DNA of 64,000 nt from an uncultured Microbacterium sp. (GCF_947489255.1 NZ_CANLCY010000005.1:62001-126000); one strand, 5' to 3'. Shown: positions 34,552 to 44,551, counted from the first letter of the stretch. The notes: generated by a model not told the origin, from the sequence alone. Made by a program: numbers and translations.

Positions 34552-35832
34552 TCACCCCGCGGCCGGCAGCGACGTCAGGGCATCCGCCTTCGTCTTCAGT
34601 GACGGGCTCGACAGGCGCGCCCGGGAGATGACCACGGCCGCGGCGACCATGAGCCCCGCGCCCAGGACGTAGGGCGCCGCGTGGGCGACGTGGGCGTAGA
34701 GCAGACCCGCCAGCAGAGGCGCGACCGTCCCGACCGCGGCGTTGAGCGACTGCGCGGCTCCCGCGATCCAGCCCTGCTCGTCGTCGCCGACGGCGTTGGA
34801 GAGCAACCCGTCCATGGTGGCCTGCGCGGCCCCCTGGCCCGCGGCGAGCGTCAGCGCACCCACGACGAACAGCCACGGTTGCGCGAGGATCGACGCGACC
34901 CCCGCGAGCGCGACCAGACCGATCGCCTGGGTCACGATGCCGCTGACCACCACGCCCCGTTCGCCGATGCGCGGCAGGAGGAACCCGAGCAGGACGCCCT
35001 GGATCGCGATGTCGATGACGCCGACGCACGCGGTGAGCAGGCCGATCGCGGTGGGACTCCACGAGATGGCGTCGAGGGCGAGCACGCTGAAGTTGTTCAC
35101 GAAGAAGCCGAACGGCAGGCCCACGAGGATCAGGCCGACCATGAGCCCCCGCAACTCCGGCCGGCGGAAGACGCCGCGGAACACCGCGAACGGATGCACC
35201 GCGCGCAGATCGAGGGCGGCGATCCGCTTGTCGGGGGCGAGGCTCTCGGGCAGCAGGAAGATGCTCAGGATGGCCACCGTCAGCGCGAGGCCCGCGGTGA
35301 CGAACACCGGCAGGTCGACGTCGATCGCGGCGAGCGTGCCGCCGAGAGCGGGGCCGACCATCGTGCCGATGCCGGCCGTCGCCCCGAGGACGCCGAAGCG
35401 GCGCGCACGTTTCTCGGGCGGGGTGATGTCGGCGAGGTAGGCGAAGAGCGCAGGGAGGTCGCCCGCGGTCACCCCCTGCACGATGCGCCCGAGCAGCAGC
35501 ACCCAGAGGGCGCCCCCGATGCCGAAGAGCAGGAAGCCGAGGGCGGCGCCGAACCCGGCGACGATGATGACGGGCCGACGGCCGAAGCGGTCGGAGATGC
35601 GACCGAGGAACGGGGCGACGAGGAACGCGCAGAGGGCGTTGACGGTCTCGAGGATGCCGACCCAGACGGCGAGGTCGGTCGGGTTCGAGACGTAACGGAG
35701 CACCACGAAGGGCAGCACCGGGAGCACGACGGTCATGCCCGCGGTGGTGAGGGTCGTGAGGACGATGAGCATGGTCCACGCGCGACGGCCGTCGCGGACG
35801 GGGAGGGAGGTGGGGGAGGAAGTCGTAGTCAC
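34552..35832 (-). CDS. MFS drug-efflux-type transporter (TetA-like)
   Basis: A 426-residue permease with about twelve hydrophobic segments. The MFS motif after helix 2 reads GRISDRFGRRPVII, and the first helix (LTTLTTAGMTVVLPVLPFVV) resembles TetA-type proton antiporters. It starts with GTG at 35832, with no ribosome site but a TACAGT box six bases upstream, so the mRNA is predicted to be leaderless. It diverges from a TetR regulator, the standard arrangement for a ligand-induced exporter. The substrate is unknown. Confidence 0.87.
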   Translation of the reverse strand: MTTTSSPTSLPVRDGRRAWTMLIVLTTLTTAGMTVVLPVLPFVVLRYVSNPTDLAVWVGILETVNALCAFLVAPFLGRISDRFGRRPVIIVAGFGAALGFLLFGIGGALWVLLLGRIVQGVTAGDLPALFAYLADITPPEKRARRFGVLGATAGIGTMVGPALGGTLAAIDVDLPVFVTAGLALTVAILSIFLLPESLAPDKRIAALDLRAVHPFAVFRGVFRRPELRGLMVGLILVGLPFGFFVNNFSVLALDAISWSPTAIGLLTACVGVIDIAIQGVLLGFLLPRIGERGVVVSGIVTQAIGLVALAGVASILAQPWLFVVGALTLAAGQGAAQATMDGLLSNAVGDDEQGWIAGAAQSLNAAVGTVAPLLAGLLYAHVAHAAPYVLGAGLMVAAAVVISRARLSSPSLKTKADALTSLPAAG

Positions 35833-35836
35833 GCCG

Positions 35837-35874
35837 TAACTGTACTCGTACCAGGTTTGGTGTCAATACAGTTA
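35837..35874. promoter_or_regulatory. Composite palindrome with divergent promoters, MFS/TetR pair
   Basis: Outer arms TAACTGTA (35837-35844) and TACAGTTA (35867-35874) and an inner palindrome ACCAGGTTTGGT (35850-35861) share the same centre at 35855/35856. The left arm, read leftward, contains the TACAGT -10 box of the MFS gene. A TetR dimer on this site would shut both genes. Confidence 0.75.
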
Positions 35875-35888
35875 TGGAGCGACGCCGG

Positions 35889-35901
35889 TAGAGTGTGTCC
35901 A
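35889..35901 (+). promoter_or_regulatory. TAGAGT box six bases before the TetR start codon
   Basis: TAGAGT at 35889-35894, then six bases, then ATG at 35901. No ribosome site is present, so the message is predicted to begin at the start codon. Confidence 0.6.
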
Positions 35902-36485
35902 TGAGCGCAGATCTCGGACGCCGCGAACGCAAGAAGGCCGCGACGCGGAAGGCCATCTCCGACGCCGCGACGCAGCTCTTCGTCGAGCGCGGCTTCGACG
36001 AGGTCAGCATCCGCGAGGTCGCCGACGCCGCCGACGTGTCACCCACGACCGTCTTCGCGCACTTCCCGCAGAAGGAGGCGCTCGTCTTCGACGAGGACGA
36101 CGCCCAGCGCGACATGCTCGTCGCGGCCGTGCGCGACCGCCCGGAAGGCACGTCGGTGTCTGACGCGCTGCGCGACCTCTACCGGCGCGAGCTCATCGGC
36201 CTCGCCTTCGATCCCACGGGCGCGCACCGTCGGCAGTTCATGCAGCTCATCACCGACACCCCCGCGCTGCGCGACTACGCCTCGCGCATGTGGCTGCGCC
36301 ACGAGGATGCCCTCGCCGCGGCCATCGCCGAGACGACCGGCCAGAGCGAGCCGGATGCCGAGACCCGCGTCTACGCGCGGATGGCGCTGCAGCTGCAGAT
36401 CCTCGCCTTCGAGCACGACGACGCCGCCGCGACCATCGAGGCGGGCTTCCGGATCTTCGAGCGCGGGTGGCGCGAGCCGCGCTGA
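35901..36485 (+). CDS. TetR-family transcriptional regulator
   Basis: A 194-residue regulator. Residues ~8-55 are the TetR helix-turn-helix (RKKAATRKAISDAATQLFVE, then VSIREVADAADVSPTTVFAH and FPQKEAL). The rest is a helical ligand-binding domain with the GFRIFERGW ending. I prefer ATG 35901 to the in-frame GTG 35895, since the TAGAGT box fits the ATG. It should repress the divergent MFS transporter through the palindrome between them. Confidence 0.88.
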   Translation: MSADLGRRERKKAATRKAISDAATQLFVERGFDEVSIREVADAADVSPTTVFAHFPQKEALVFDEDDAQRDMLVAAVRDRPEGTSVSDALRDLYRRELIGLAFDPTGAHRRQFMQLITDTPALRDYASRMWLRHEDALAAAIAETTGQSEPDAETRVYARMALQLQILAFEHDDAAATIEAGFRIFERGWREPR

Positions 36486-36627
36486 CGGCGCGCGCCCGGG
36501 ACTCCGGCCCGGCGGAACACAGGCTCCACGACAGAGGCTCACGCCCTTCGAAGAGCCGCCGTTCGCATTGGCCGAGGCGCACTCCACGCCCCGGGGCGAC
36601 TCGGCCGAGAACCCGGCCCGCCGCGCA

Positions 36628-37593
36628 TCAGACCTCCACGGTGCTCCGGCGCACGATCACCGTGGCGGGCACCGTCTCGGCGACCGGCGCCCCGCCCTCG
36701 ATCGCGCCGACGAGCGCTGCGACGGCGCGCCGACCGAGGGCGTCGAAATCCTGGCGCACCGTGGTCAGGGGCGGGCGGAACTCCGCGGCATCCGCGACGT
36801 CGTCGAACCCGACGACGCAGACGTCGTCGGGAACGCGCCGGCCCGCGTCGGCAAGGGCGCGGAGGGCACCGAGGGCCATCTGGTCGTTGGCGACGAAGAT
36901 CGCCGTGGCCTCGAGCAGCTCCGAGACCGAGAGATGACCGGATGCCGAAGTCCAGTCGCCGCGGACCGGCTCGGGCGCGACGACCCCCGCATCGGCGAGC
37001 GCCTCGCGCCAGCCGCGCTCGCGCTCCGCGGCGGCGAACGAGCGCGCGGGCCCGGCGAGGTGGTGCACCGTGGAGTGACCGAGCTCGAGCAGGTATCGCG
37101 TCGCGGCGCGCGCCCCGCCGGCGTGATCGGTCTGCACGATCGAGAAGCGCTCGTCGGGCGGGGAGTCGACCACGACGAGGTGCAGATCGGCGGGCGGCTG
37201 GGTGTCGCGCGCGAGCTCGGTCGCCTCGTTCAGCACGACGGCTCCGTCGACGCCCTGCGAGCGCAATCGGGCGAAGGCGTCGTAGATGCCGCGCTCCCCC
37301 ACCGTCACCACGGCGAGCGCGTAGTCACGGGCTGCGGCGGCTTCGGAGATGGCCTGCAGCATGCGGGAGTTGCCGACGGAGGCGAGGGTCGACACGACGA
37401 GGCCGATGGTGGAGGTCTGACCGGTGCGCAACGCGCGTGCAGCGCGATGCATGCGGTACCCGAGGTCGGCCATGGCCTTCTCGACCCGGACCCGGGTGGC
37501 GGGATCGACGCGGGGGCTGCCGTTGGCCACGCGCGACACGGTCTGCGCCGAAACTCCGGCCCTCTCGGCCACGTCGGCCATCGATACGCGCAT
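36628..37593 (-). CDS. LacI-family repressor next to galT-galK
   Basis: A 321-residue LacI/GalR regulator: HTH SMADVAERAGVSAQTVSRVAN, core with FVANDQMALGALRAL and VVGFDDVADAAEFRPPLTTV. It diverges from galT. Two operator-like sites (37606-37621 and 37636-37651) sit in the 50-base gap and cover the galT promoter. It is a paralogue of the repressor at 19448-20494, and their operators share the TGTTGACG half-site, so cross-regulation is possible. A strong ribosome site (GGAGGGGG) precedes its ATG, unlike galT. Confidence 0.9.
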   Translation of the reverse strand: MRVSMADVAERAGVSAQTVSRVANGSPRVDPATRVRVEKAMADLGYRMHRAARALRTGQTSTIGLVVSTLASVGNSRMLQAISEAAAARDYALAVVTVGERGIYDAFARLRSQGVDGAVVLNEATELARDTQPPADLHLVVVDSPPDERFSIVQTDHAGGARAATRYLLELGHSTVHHLAGPARSFAAAERERGWREALADAGVVAPEPVRGDWTSASGHLSVSELLEATAIFVANDQMALGALRALADAGRRVPDDVCVVGFDDVADAAEFRPPLTTVRQDFDALGRRAVAALVGAIEGGAPVAETVPATVIVRRSTVEV

Positions 37594-37605
37594 CGCTCCC
37601 CCTCC

Positions 37606-37651
37606 GTGTTGACGATATCACGCCCCGGATGTAGCGTGTTATCGTGAACAC
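37606..37651 (+). promoter_or_regulatory. galT promoter and LacI operators; predicted leaderless start
   Basis: A -35 TTGACG (37609-37614), a 17-base spacer and a -10 TAGCGT (37632-37637) place the transcription start at about 37644, the GTG start codon of galT. Operator-like sequences GTGTTGACGATATCAC (37606-37621) and GTGTTATCGTGAACAC (37636-37651) cover the -35 box and the start codon, 30 bases apart. Confidence 0.8.
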
Positions 37652-38815
37652 GGACAGCCTCACCGCGGTGCCCCTCGGGGCCGGAGTCGTCAAGCGACCC
37701 ACCCGCCTCGCCGACGGCCGCGAACTCATCTACTTCGACGACCCCGACACGACGCTCGGCGCTGAGCGCGCGGTCGACGCCCGCACGCTCGACCCGCGCC
37801 CCACGACGGCGACCATGCGCCAGGACATCCTGACCGGCGACTGGATCACCGTGGCATCCAATCGTCAGAACCGCGCGTTCCTGCCCCCCGCGCACCTCGA
37901 TCCGCTGTCGCCGCAGACGCCGACGAACCCGTCGGAGATCCCCTCGCTCTACGACGTCGCGGTGTTCGAGAACAAGTCGCCGTCGTTCGGCCCCGCCCTC
38001 GACACGGCGACCGCCGACGTGCCGGCCGCCGTCGACCCGCCGCGCGGCGACGACGACCTCGAGCACCTCGGCCTCGGCCGCACCCGCACCTCGGTCGGCC
38101 GCTGCGAGGTCGTGTGCTTCAGCCCCGAGCACGAGGGCTCGTTCGGATCCCTCTCGCGCACCCGCGCCCGCACCGTCATCGAGGCGTGGGCCGACCGGAC
38201 CGCGGCACTGTCGGCGCTGCCCGGCATCCGTCAGGTGTTCCCGTTCGAGAACCGCGGGCAGGAGATCGGCGTCACCCTCCCCCACCCGCACGGCCAGATC
38301 TACGCCTACCCGTACGTCACCCCCCGCACGCACCGCCTGCTCGACACGATCTCGCGCACCTCCGCCGATCTGTTCGCCCGCATCCTCGACTTCGAGCAGG
38401 CCGGCGAGCGCGTCGTGCTGCGCGGTGAGCACTGGACGGCGTTCGTTCCGTTCGCCGCCCGCTGGCCCATCGAGGTGCACGTGCTGCCGCACCGCCACGT
38501 GGCCGACCTCGCCGAGACGACCGACGCCGAGCGCGACGAGCTCGCGCCCTTCTACCTGCGACTGCTGCGCGGCATCGACGCGCTGTACGACACCCCCACC
38601 CCCTACATCGCCGCGTGGCACCAGGCGCCGGTCGGACGGGGCCGGGATGCCGTGCGCCTCAACCTGCAGATCACCTCGCCCCGTCGCGCCGCCGACAAGC
38701 TGAAGTACCTCGCCGGATCCGAGGCCGCCATGGGCGCCTGGATCGGCGACGTGACCCCCGAGTCGCAGGCCGAGCGCCTGCGCGCCGCCCTCGACACCGT
38801 TCCGGAGGTGACGGC

Positions 38816-38819
<4 letters not shown>
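37644..38819 (+). CDS. galT: Galactose-1-phosphate uridylyltransferase
   Basis: Leloir-pathway enzyme that exchanges UMP between UDP-glucose and galactose-1-phosphate. The 391-residue sequence has the HIT-like active site TLPHPHGQIYAYP (H214, H216, Q218), the N-terminal GDWITVASNRQNRAF and the later EVHVLPHRH metal/nucleotide region. The start is GTG with no leader. It overlaps galK by ATGA. The order galT-galK downstream of a LacI operator region fits induction by galactose released by the GH35 and GH42 enzymes. No galE or galM is seen in the window. Confidence 0.95.
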
Positions 38820-39967
<1,148 letters not shown>

Positions 39968-39986
39968 CGCGTCCCGCCCCCTCGAT

Positions 39987-40045
39987 AAACGCTCGCTGCG
40001 CCGAGACACGCTCCCCACGAGCGTTTCCCGGCGCAGCGGGCGTTT
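39987..40045. terminator. Palindrome type D, probable bidirectional terminator after galK
   Basis: Seventeen-base arms AAACGCTCGCTGCGCCG (39987-40003) and its complement (40029-40045) differ at one position; the right arm ends in a TTTTT run (40041-40047). It lies between convergent galK and the LLM gene. Confidence 0.75.
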
Positions 40046-40155
40046 TTCGCGGTGCTGTCGGCCCGCCCGCCGAGGGATGCGTGAGTCGCCGGGAATCGTC
40101 GCCTCCCGGGCGGATGAGGCGACGGATCCTGACGACGCGCGCCATGCGGCCGACG

Positions 40156-41139
40156 TCAGAGGTGCCGGACCACCTCGCGCTCGAAGAGCGAGATGCCCGA
40201 GGTGTCGTACGCGGCCTCGGGGAAGTAGTGGATCGCGTAGCCGAGACCGTGGGCGGCGCGCTCACGCAGGCGCTCGACGATCTGCTCGGGCGTGCCGAAG
40301 GCGTCGGACGAGCGGTAGTCGGCCTCGATGGCATCCGCCCGCTCATCACCCACGTGCGGGCGGAGGCGCGCGACGACCGCGGCCAGCCGCTCGTCGGCCT
40401 CCGCCTCGGTCTCGGCCACGATCGTGTTGAAGTTCGTCGAGCGGGTGATCTCGCCCGCGTCGCGACCGAGGGCCTCGCAGTGTCCGCGCAGCACCTCGGA
40501 CTTGTGGTCGAACTCCTCGAGCGATCCGCCGAAGTTCGTGTACGAGGCGTACTTGGCCGCGATCTTGAGCGTGACCTTCTCGCCGCCGCCGGCGATCCAC
40601 AGGGGGATGCCACCGGGCTGCAGCGGCTTCGGCTGCACGATCGCGCCGTCGACCTCGTAGTACTTCCCCGACAGGGTGGCCTCGCCGGTGGTCCACGCCT
40701 GGTGCATGATCTCGACGCCCTCGCGCAGGCGTCCGAGACGCTCGGCGATGGGCGGGAAGCCGTAGCCGTAGGCCTTCCACTCGTGCTCGTACCAGCCGCC
40801 GCCGATCCCCATCTCGGCGCGACCGCCGGAGATCGCGTCGACGGTCGCGGCGACCTTGGCGAGGTACGCCGGATTGCGGTAGCCCATGCACGTGCACATC
40901 TGGCCCAGGCGCACGCGGTCGGTGACGGCGGCGAACGCGGCCATCAGCGTCCACGCCTCGTGCGTGGCTTCGACGCTGGGCACCGGGGTGGTGTGGAAGT
41001 GGTCGTAGACCCAGAGCGAGGACCACGGGCCCTCGTCGGCGCTCTGGGCGAGGGCGTTCATCACCCGCCAGTGCTCGGCGGGGTCGATCCCCACGAGGTC
41101 GAAACGCCAGCCCTGCGGGACGAAGATGCCGAATTCCAT
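40156..41139 (-). CDS. LLM-class (luciferase-like) F420- or flavin-dependent oxidoreductase
   Basis: A 327-residue TIM-barrel protein of the luciferase-like monooxygenase family. Typical segments are EFGIFVPQGW at the start, LWVYDHF near 42, RVRLGQMCTCMGYRNPAYLAK, GRAEMGIGGGWYEHEWKAYG, and KPLQPGGIPLWIAGGGEK. Actinobacterial members mostly use F420; the cofactor is not proven by sequence. The ATG at 41139 has a TAGGGT box seven bases upstream and no ribosome site. The physiological substrate is unknown. It stands alone, not in an operon with the sugar genes. Confidence 0.88.
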   Translation of the reverse strand: MEFGIFVPQGWRFDLVGIDPAEHWRVMNALAQSADEGPWSSLWVYDHFHTTPVPSVEATHEAWTLMAAFAAVTDRVRLGQMCTCMGYRNPAYLAKVAATVDAISGGRAEMGIGGGWYEHEWKAYGYGFPPIAERLGRLREGVEIMHQAWTTGEATLSGKYYEVDGAIVQPKPLQPGGIPLWIAGGGEKVTLKIAAKYASYTNFGGSLEEFDHKSEVLRGHCEALGRDAGEITRSTNFNTIVAETEAEADERLAAVVARLRPHVGDERADAIEADYRSSDAFGTPEQIVERLRERAAHGLGYAIHYFPEAAYDTSGISLFEREVVRHL

Positions 41140-41152
41140 GGGCTTCACCCTA
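41140..41152 (-). promoter_or_regulatory. TAGGGT box seven bases before the LLM start codon
   Basis: Reverse-strand TAGGGT (41152-41147), then seven bases, then ATG at 41139; no ribosome site. Confidence 0.5.
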
Positions 41153-41262
41153 GGCGCAGGCGGCGACACCCGGGGCGGTCGCGCCCGAACCCGCCGCGCC
41201 GGGTCAGGCCGATCGAGGATGGACGGGTCCAACCGCCCCCGGACAGGGTGCGTCGAGGTACC

Positions 41263-41338
41263 GTCATGCGGAGTCGACCGGCGACACGCCGCGCCACCCC
41301 CGTCACGCACGGCGTGTCCGCCCCCGACTCCGCACGAC
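41263..41338. repeat. Intergenic palindrome, type C, copy 1
   Basis: Imperfect 29-base arms (41263-41291 and 41310-41338) with cores TGCGGAGTCG and GACACGCCG and an 18-base loop, in the 237-base gap between the LLM start and the methyltransferase stop. A related copy lies at 63810-63879. The rest of this gap shows nothing I can name. Confidence 0.7.
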
Positions 41339-41376
41339 GGCACCCCGCCCCACCGATCGGCGAACCCGGCGTCGCC

Positions 41377-42345
41377 TCAGCCCGCGAACGGCTCCAGCCG
41401 CTTGTGCATCACCGCGACCGCATCGGCGTTGTCGTCGATGAGCACCGCGTCGCGGCCCAGCGGCGCGGCGACCGCGCCGAGCGTGCCGCTGCCGGCGAAC
41501 ATGTCGAGCACCCGGTCGCCCGGACGGCTCGAGGCCTGCACCATCCGCCGCAGCACGCCCTCGGGCTTCTGCGTCGGGTAGCCCGTCTTCTCGCGCCCCG
41601 TGGTCGGCACGATCGTGTGCCACCAGACGTCGGTGGGCATCTTTCCGCGCGCGGCCTTCTCGGCGGTCACCAGGCCCGGGGCCATATAGGGCTCGCGATC
41701 GACGGCATCCGAGTCGAAGAAGTACCGCGCCGGATTCTTCACGTACACGAGGATCGTCTCGTGCTTCGTGGGCCAGCGGCGCTTGGTCTTCGCGCCGTAG
41801 TCGTAGGCCCAGATGAGCTCGTTCAAGAAGTGGTCGCGGCCGAAGAGCGCGTCGCACATGACCTTGGCGTAGTGCACTTCGCGATAGTCGAGGTGCAGGT
41901 AAAGCGTGCCGTCGTCGGCGAGCAGGCGCCAGGCCTCGATCAGCCGCGGCTCGAGGAAGCCCCAGTAATCGTCGAAGCGGTCGTCGTAGGTGCGCAGGTC
42001 GCCACGAAGGCGCGCGTATTCGCGACCGTGGAAACCGCGCTGCACCACCGGGGGCGGCGGCGGCTCCTCTTCGGGGAACGTCAGCATGTTCGGATCGTCG
42101 ACGGATGCCGCGGCCGAGGGCCCGGCGGCATCCGGGGTCTCGGCATCCTCGGGCTCATCGGCGGCCGGCGTCCACGTCGCCGACTCGACCGCTTTCGACC
42201 GGGTGCGCCCGGTGTTGAACGGAGGGTCGAGGTAGACGAGGGCGAACGACCCGTCGGGGTAGCGCGGGGTCACGGAGAGGTTGTCGGCGTGGTGGATCTC
42301 GACGCGGCCGGGGGCGGGGGCGTCGGGCGGGACCTCGACACTCAC
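41377..42345 (-). CDS. Orphan site-specific DNA methyltransferase (amino-group type)
   Basis: A 322-residue SAM-dependent DNA methyltransferase. Motif IV reads DPPFNTG (about 40-46) and comes before motif I DMFAGSGTLG (near 288), the beta-class order used by N6-adenine or N4-cytosine enzymes. TGYPTQKPEGVLRR is the usual segment before motif I. After motif IV there is an unusual acidic, Pro/Ala-rich insert of about 45 residues (EPEDAETPDAAGPSAAASV through EEEPPPPP). No restriction gene is nearby. The GTG start at 42345 overlaps the lipoate-ligase stop by four bases. The recognition sequence cannot be inferred. Confidence 0.88.
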   Translation of the reverse strand: MSVEVPPDAPAPGRVEIHHADNLSVTPRYPDGSFALVYLDPPFNTGRTRSKAVESATWTPAADEPEDAETPDAAGPSAAASVDDPNMLTFPEEEPPPPPVVQRGFHGREYARLRGDLRTYDDRFDDYWGFLEPRLIEAWRLLADDGTLYLHLDYREVHYAKVMCDALFGRDHFLNELIWAYDYGAKTKRRWPTKHETILVYVKNPARYFFDSDAVDREPYMAPGLVTAEKAARGKMPTDVWWHTIVPTTGREKTGYPTQKPEGVLRRMVQASSRPGDRVLDMFAGSGTLGAVAAPLGRDAVLIDDNADAVAVMHKRLEPFAG

Positions 42346-43391
42346 GGGACGCGCTGCAGCCACGCGTCGGTGGCGAACTTCGTCTCGACCAGGGCCTCGG
42401 CCTCGGCGTACTCCTCGTCGGAGATGTGCCCCTCGGTCGCCCCGTACAGGGTGGTGAAGGTCTGGATGAAGCGGTCGATGACCTGGTCGCGCGCGAGGCC
42501 CGTCTGGCTGCGCAGCGGATCGACGCGCTTGGCGGCGGAGACCGTGCCCTTGTCGCTGAGCTTTTCGCGGCCGATGCGCAGCACCTCGGTGAGCACCTGA
42601 CCGTCCATGTCGTAGCTGAGGGTGGCGTGGTGGAGGACCCCGCCGTTGGCGAGGCGCTTCTGGGCTGCTCCGCCGATCTTGCCGTGGGGGCCGGCGATGT
42701 CGTTGAGCGGCTGGTACACCGCGTCAATGCCGAGCGAGCGCAGCGCCTGCAGCACCCAGTCGTCGAGGAAGGCGTAGGAGTCGGCGAAGGTCATGCCCGC
42801 GACGAGGGATGCCGGGACGTAGAGCGAATAGGTGACGATCGAGTTCGCGGCCATGAGCATCGCGCCGCCGCCCGAGATGCGGCGCACGACGTCGAAGCCG
42901 TGCTTCTCGGCGCCCTCGGGGTCGACCTCGTTGCGCAGCGACTGGAACGAGCCGATGACGACGGCGTTCTCGTTCCACTCCCACAGGCGCAGCGTGGGCT
43001 TGCGCAGCCCCGCGCCCACGCGGGCGGTGAGCACCTCGTCGAGCGCGAGGTTCATGCGCGGCGAGACCGGGAGGTCGTGCACGACCTCCCACTCGAAGTC
43101 GGCCCAGCCGGGGGCGGTCACGAGCGCGCGACGGATCGCGGTCGCGACGGACTCGGGCGTGAAACCGAGCAGCTGCGCCCCCTCGGGCAGGGCGGCGCGG
43201 ATCGCCGCGGCGATCGTGGGGACGTCGGACTCCACCGGCAGGCCGTTGACGGCCGCGTCGATGTCGTCGAGGGCGTCGTCGGGCTCGAGGAAGAAGTCGC
43301 CCGCGAGGTGGAAGCCGTGGATGCGACCCTCGCGCTCCTCGAGGTCGACGACGACCAGCTTGCCCCCCGGGACCTTGTACTCGCCGTGCAT
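42342..43391 (-). CDS. Lipoate-protein ligase A family protein, with the accessory domain at the N-terminus
   Basis: Attaches lipoate (or octanoate) to dehydrogenase E2 and GcvH proteins. The first ~95 residues (HGEYKVPGGKLVVVDLEE, then GDFFLEPDD) resemble the small accessory domain that is C-terminal in E. coli LplA. The BPL/LplA catalytic domain follows at about 100-330, with RISGGGAMLMAANSIVTYSL and HGKIGGAAQKRLANGGVLHH carrying the Lys. The protein has 349 residues. It is predicted leaderless: TAGGCT lies six bases before the ATG. It overlaps the methyltransferase gene, which has no obvious functional link. Confidence 0.87.
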   Translation of the reverse strand: MHGEYKVPGGKLVVVDLEEREGRIHGFHLAGDFFLEPDDALDDIDAAVNGLPVESDVPTIAAAIRAALPEGAQLLGFTPESVATAIRRALVTAPGWADFEWEVVHDLPVSPRMNLALDEVLTARVGAGLRKPTLRLWEWNENAVVIGSFQSLRNEVDPEGAEKHGFDVVRRISGGGAMLMAANSIVTYSLYVPASLVAGMTFADSYAFLDDWVLQALRSLGIDAVYQPLNDIAGPHGKIGGAAQKRLANGGVLHHATLSYDMDGQVLTEVLRIGREKLSDKGTVSAAKRVDPLRSQTGLARDQVIDRFIQTFTTLYGATEGHISDEEYAEAEALVETKFATDAWLQRVP

Positions 43392-43403
43392 GGTTCCAGC
43401 CTA
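43392..43403 (-). promoter_or_regulatory. TAGGCT box six bases before the lipoate-ligase start codon
   Basis: Reverse-strand TAGGCT (43403-43398), then six bases, then ATG at 43391. No ribosome site is present; the message is predicted leaderless. Confidence 0.55.
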
Positions 43404-43537
43404 CGGCGGCGGCGCCGCGGCCGGGACGGGGCGGGTCCCGAGGTCAGGTGCGCGGCGGCGCGGCGCGACGGGGCGACAGCGCGGGCGGTGCGGCAGTGCG
43501 GGCGCTGCGGCGGCGCACGGCTCACCGAGGCGAGATG

Positions 43538-44479
43538 TCAGCGCCGTGCGGTTTCGGCGACCGAGGCGTGGGGCGCGAGCGCCGCGGCGCGCGCGCGACG
43601 GTGACGCCGCTCGATGGCCTGGCCCGCGTACGACGCGGCGACGATGAGCGCGGCTCCGGCGAGCCCGGGGACCCCCACCGCTTCCCCGCCGACGACCACG
43701 CCCACGGCGAGCGCCCACACCGGTTCGGTGCCCATCAGGATGCTCGCCCGCGTCGCCGAGGTGCGGCGTACGGCCCACAACTGCACGACGAACGCGAACA
43801 CGGAGCACAAAAGCCCCAGGAACAGCACGCTTCCCCACCCGGATACCGTGAGCCGGCCCACCGCGCGGGGGAGGTCGGCCCCGGCCACCGCCGACGAGGC
43901 CATCGCGCACACCGTCAGCTGCACGAGCACGACCGCGAGGGTGCTGTCGCCCCGTCCGCGCGTGAGCCGGGCGCTCGCGGTGACGTGGACGGCGCGCACC
44001 ACGGCGGCCGCGATGACGAGGGCATCGCCGAGGGTCGGCATACGGAGTCCTCCGCCGGAGACGAGCAGGGCCACTCCGACCACGGCCGCCACGGCGGCGA
44101 CGAAGTACGACCGAGGGAGCCATGACCGCGCCGCGAGGCTCTCGAGCACCGGGGTGAACACGAGGGCGAGGCTGATGAGCAGACCCGCATTGGTCGCGGA
44201 GGTGAGGTGCACCCCCCAGGTCTCGAGGCCGATCACCGCCGCCTGCGAGCAGCCCAGCACCGCGGCGATCGCGAGGCCGCGGCCGCGCGGCATCCGTTCC
44301 CGTCGCGCGACGCAGACCACCCCCAGGGCTGCGGCCGCGACGAGGAAGCGGAGGGCGACGGCCGGGGCGACGCCGACCTCGGCGGCGAGCTCCTTCGCGG
44401 CGAGGAAGCTCGCGCCCCACACCGCCGCCACGGCGATGAGGAGCACGTCGACGACGATCTCGGGCGGGCGGCGGGTCAT
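43538..44479 (-). CDS. DMT-superfamily (EamA) transporter
   Basis: A 313-residue membrane protein with ten predicted helices in two EamA repeats (VAAVWGASFLAAKELAAEVG in the first, ILMGTEPVWALAVGVVV in the second). Members export amino acids, metabolites or drugs; the substrate is unknown. I chose the ATG at 44479; an in-frame GTG at 44530 would add 17 residues that look non-conserved. It diverges from a LysR gene that probably controls it. Confidence 0.85.
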   Translation of the reverse strand: MTRRPPEIVVDVLLIAVAAVWGASFLAAKELAAEVGVAPAVALRFLVAAAALGVVCVARRERMPRGRGLAIAAVLGCSQAAVIGLETWGVHLTSATNAGLLISLALVFTPVLESLAARSWLPRSYFVAAVAAVVGVALLVSGGGLRMPTLGDALVIAAAVVRAVHVTASARLTRGRGDSTLAVVLVQLTVCAMASSAVAGADLPRAVGRLTVSGWGSVLFLGLLCSVFAFVVQLWAVRRTSATRASILMGTEPVWALAVGVVVGGEAVGVPGLAGAALIVAASYAGQAIERRHRRARAAALAPHASVAETARR

Positions 44480-44537
44480 GCGCCCAGCCTCGACGGTGGC
44501 ACCCGGAAGAACAACGACCTCCTGCTTCACAATCCCG

Positions 44538-44551
44538 TAAGTTCGTACTTA
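44538..44551. promoter_or_regulatory. TAAGT-tcgt-ACTTA palindrome between DMT exporter and LysR gene
   Basis: Perfect 5-base arms at 44538-44542 and 44547-44551, ending in the LysR start codon. The left arm also supplies TAAGTT, a -10-like box seven bases before the ATG, so LysR is probably leaderless and autoregulated. Confidence 0.55.

Noticed and set aside
36486..36627. Possible small gene or operator between the TetR and LacI stops
   Set aside because: The convergent gap is GC-rich with no convincing palindrome or frame.
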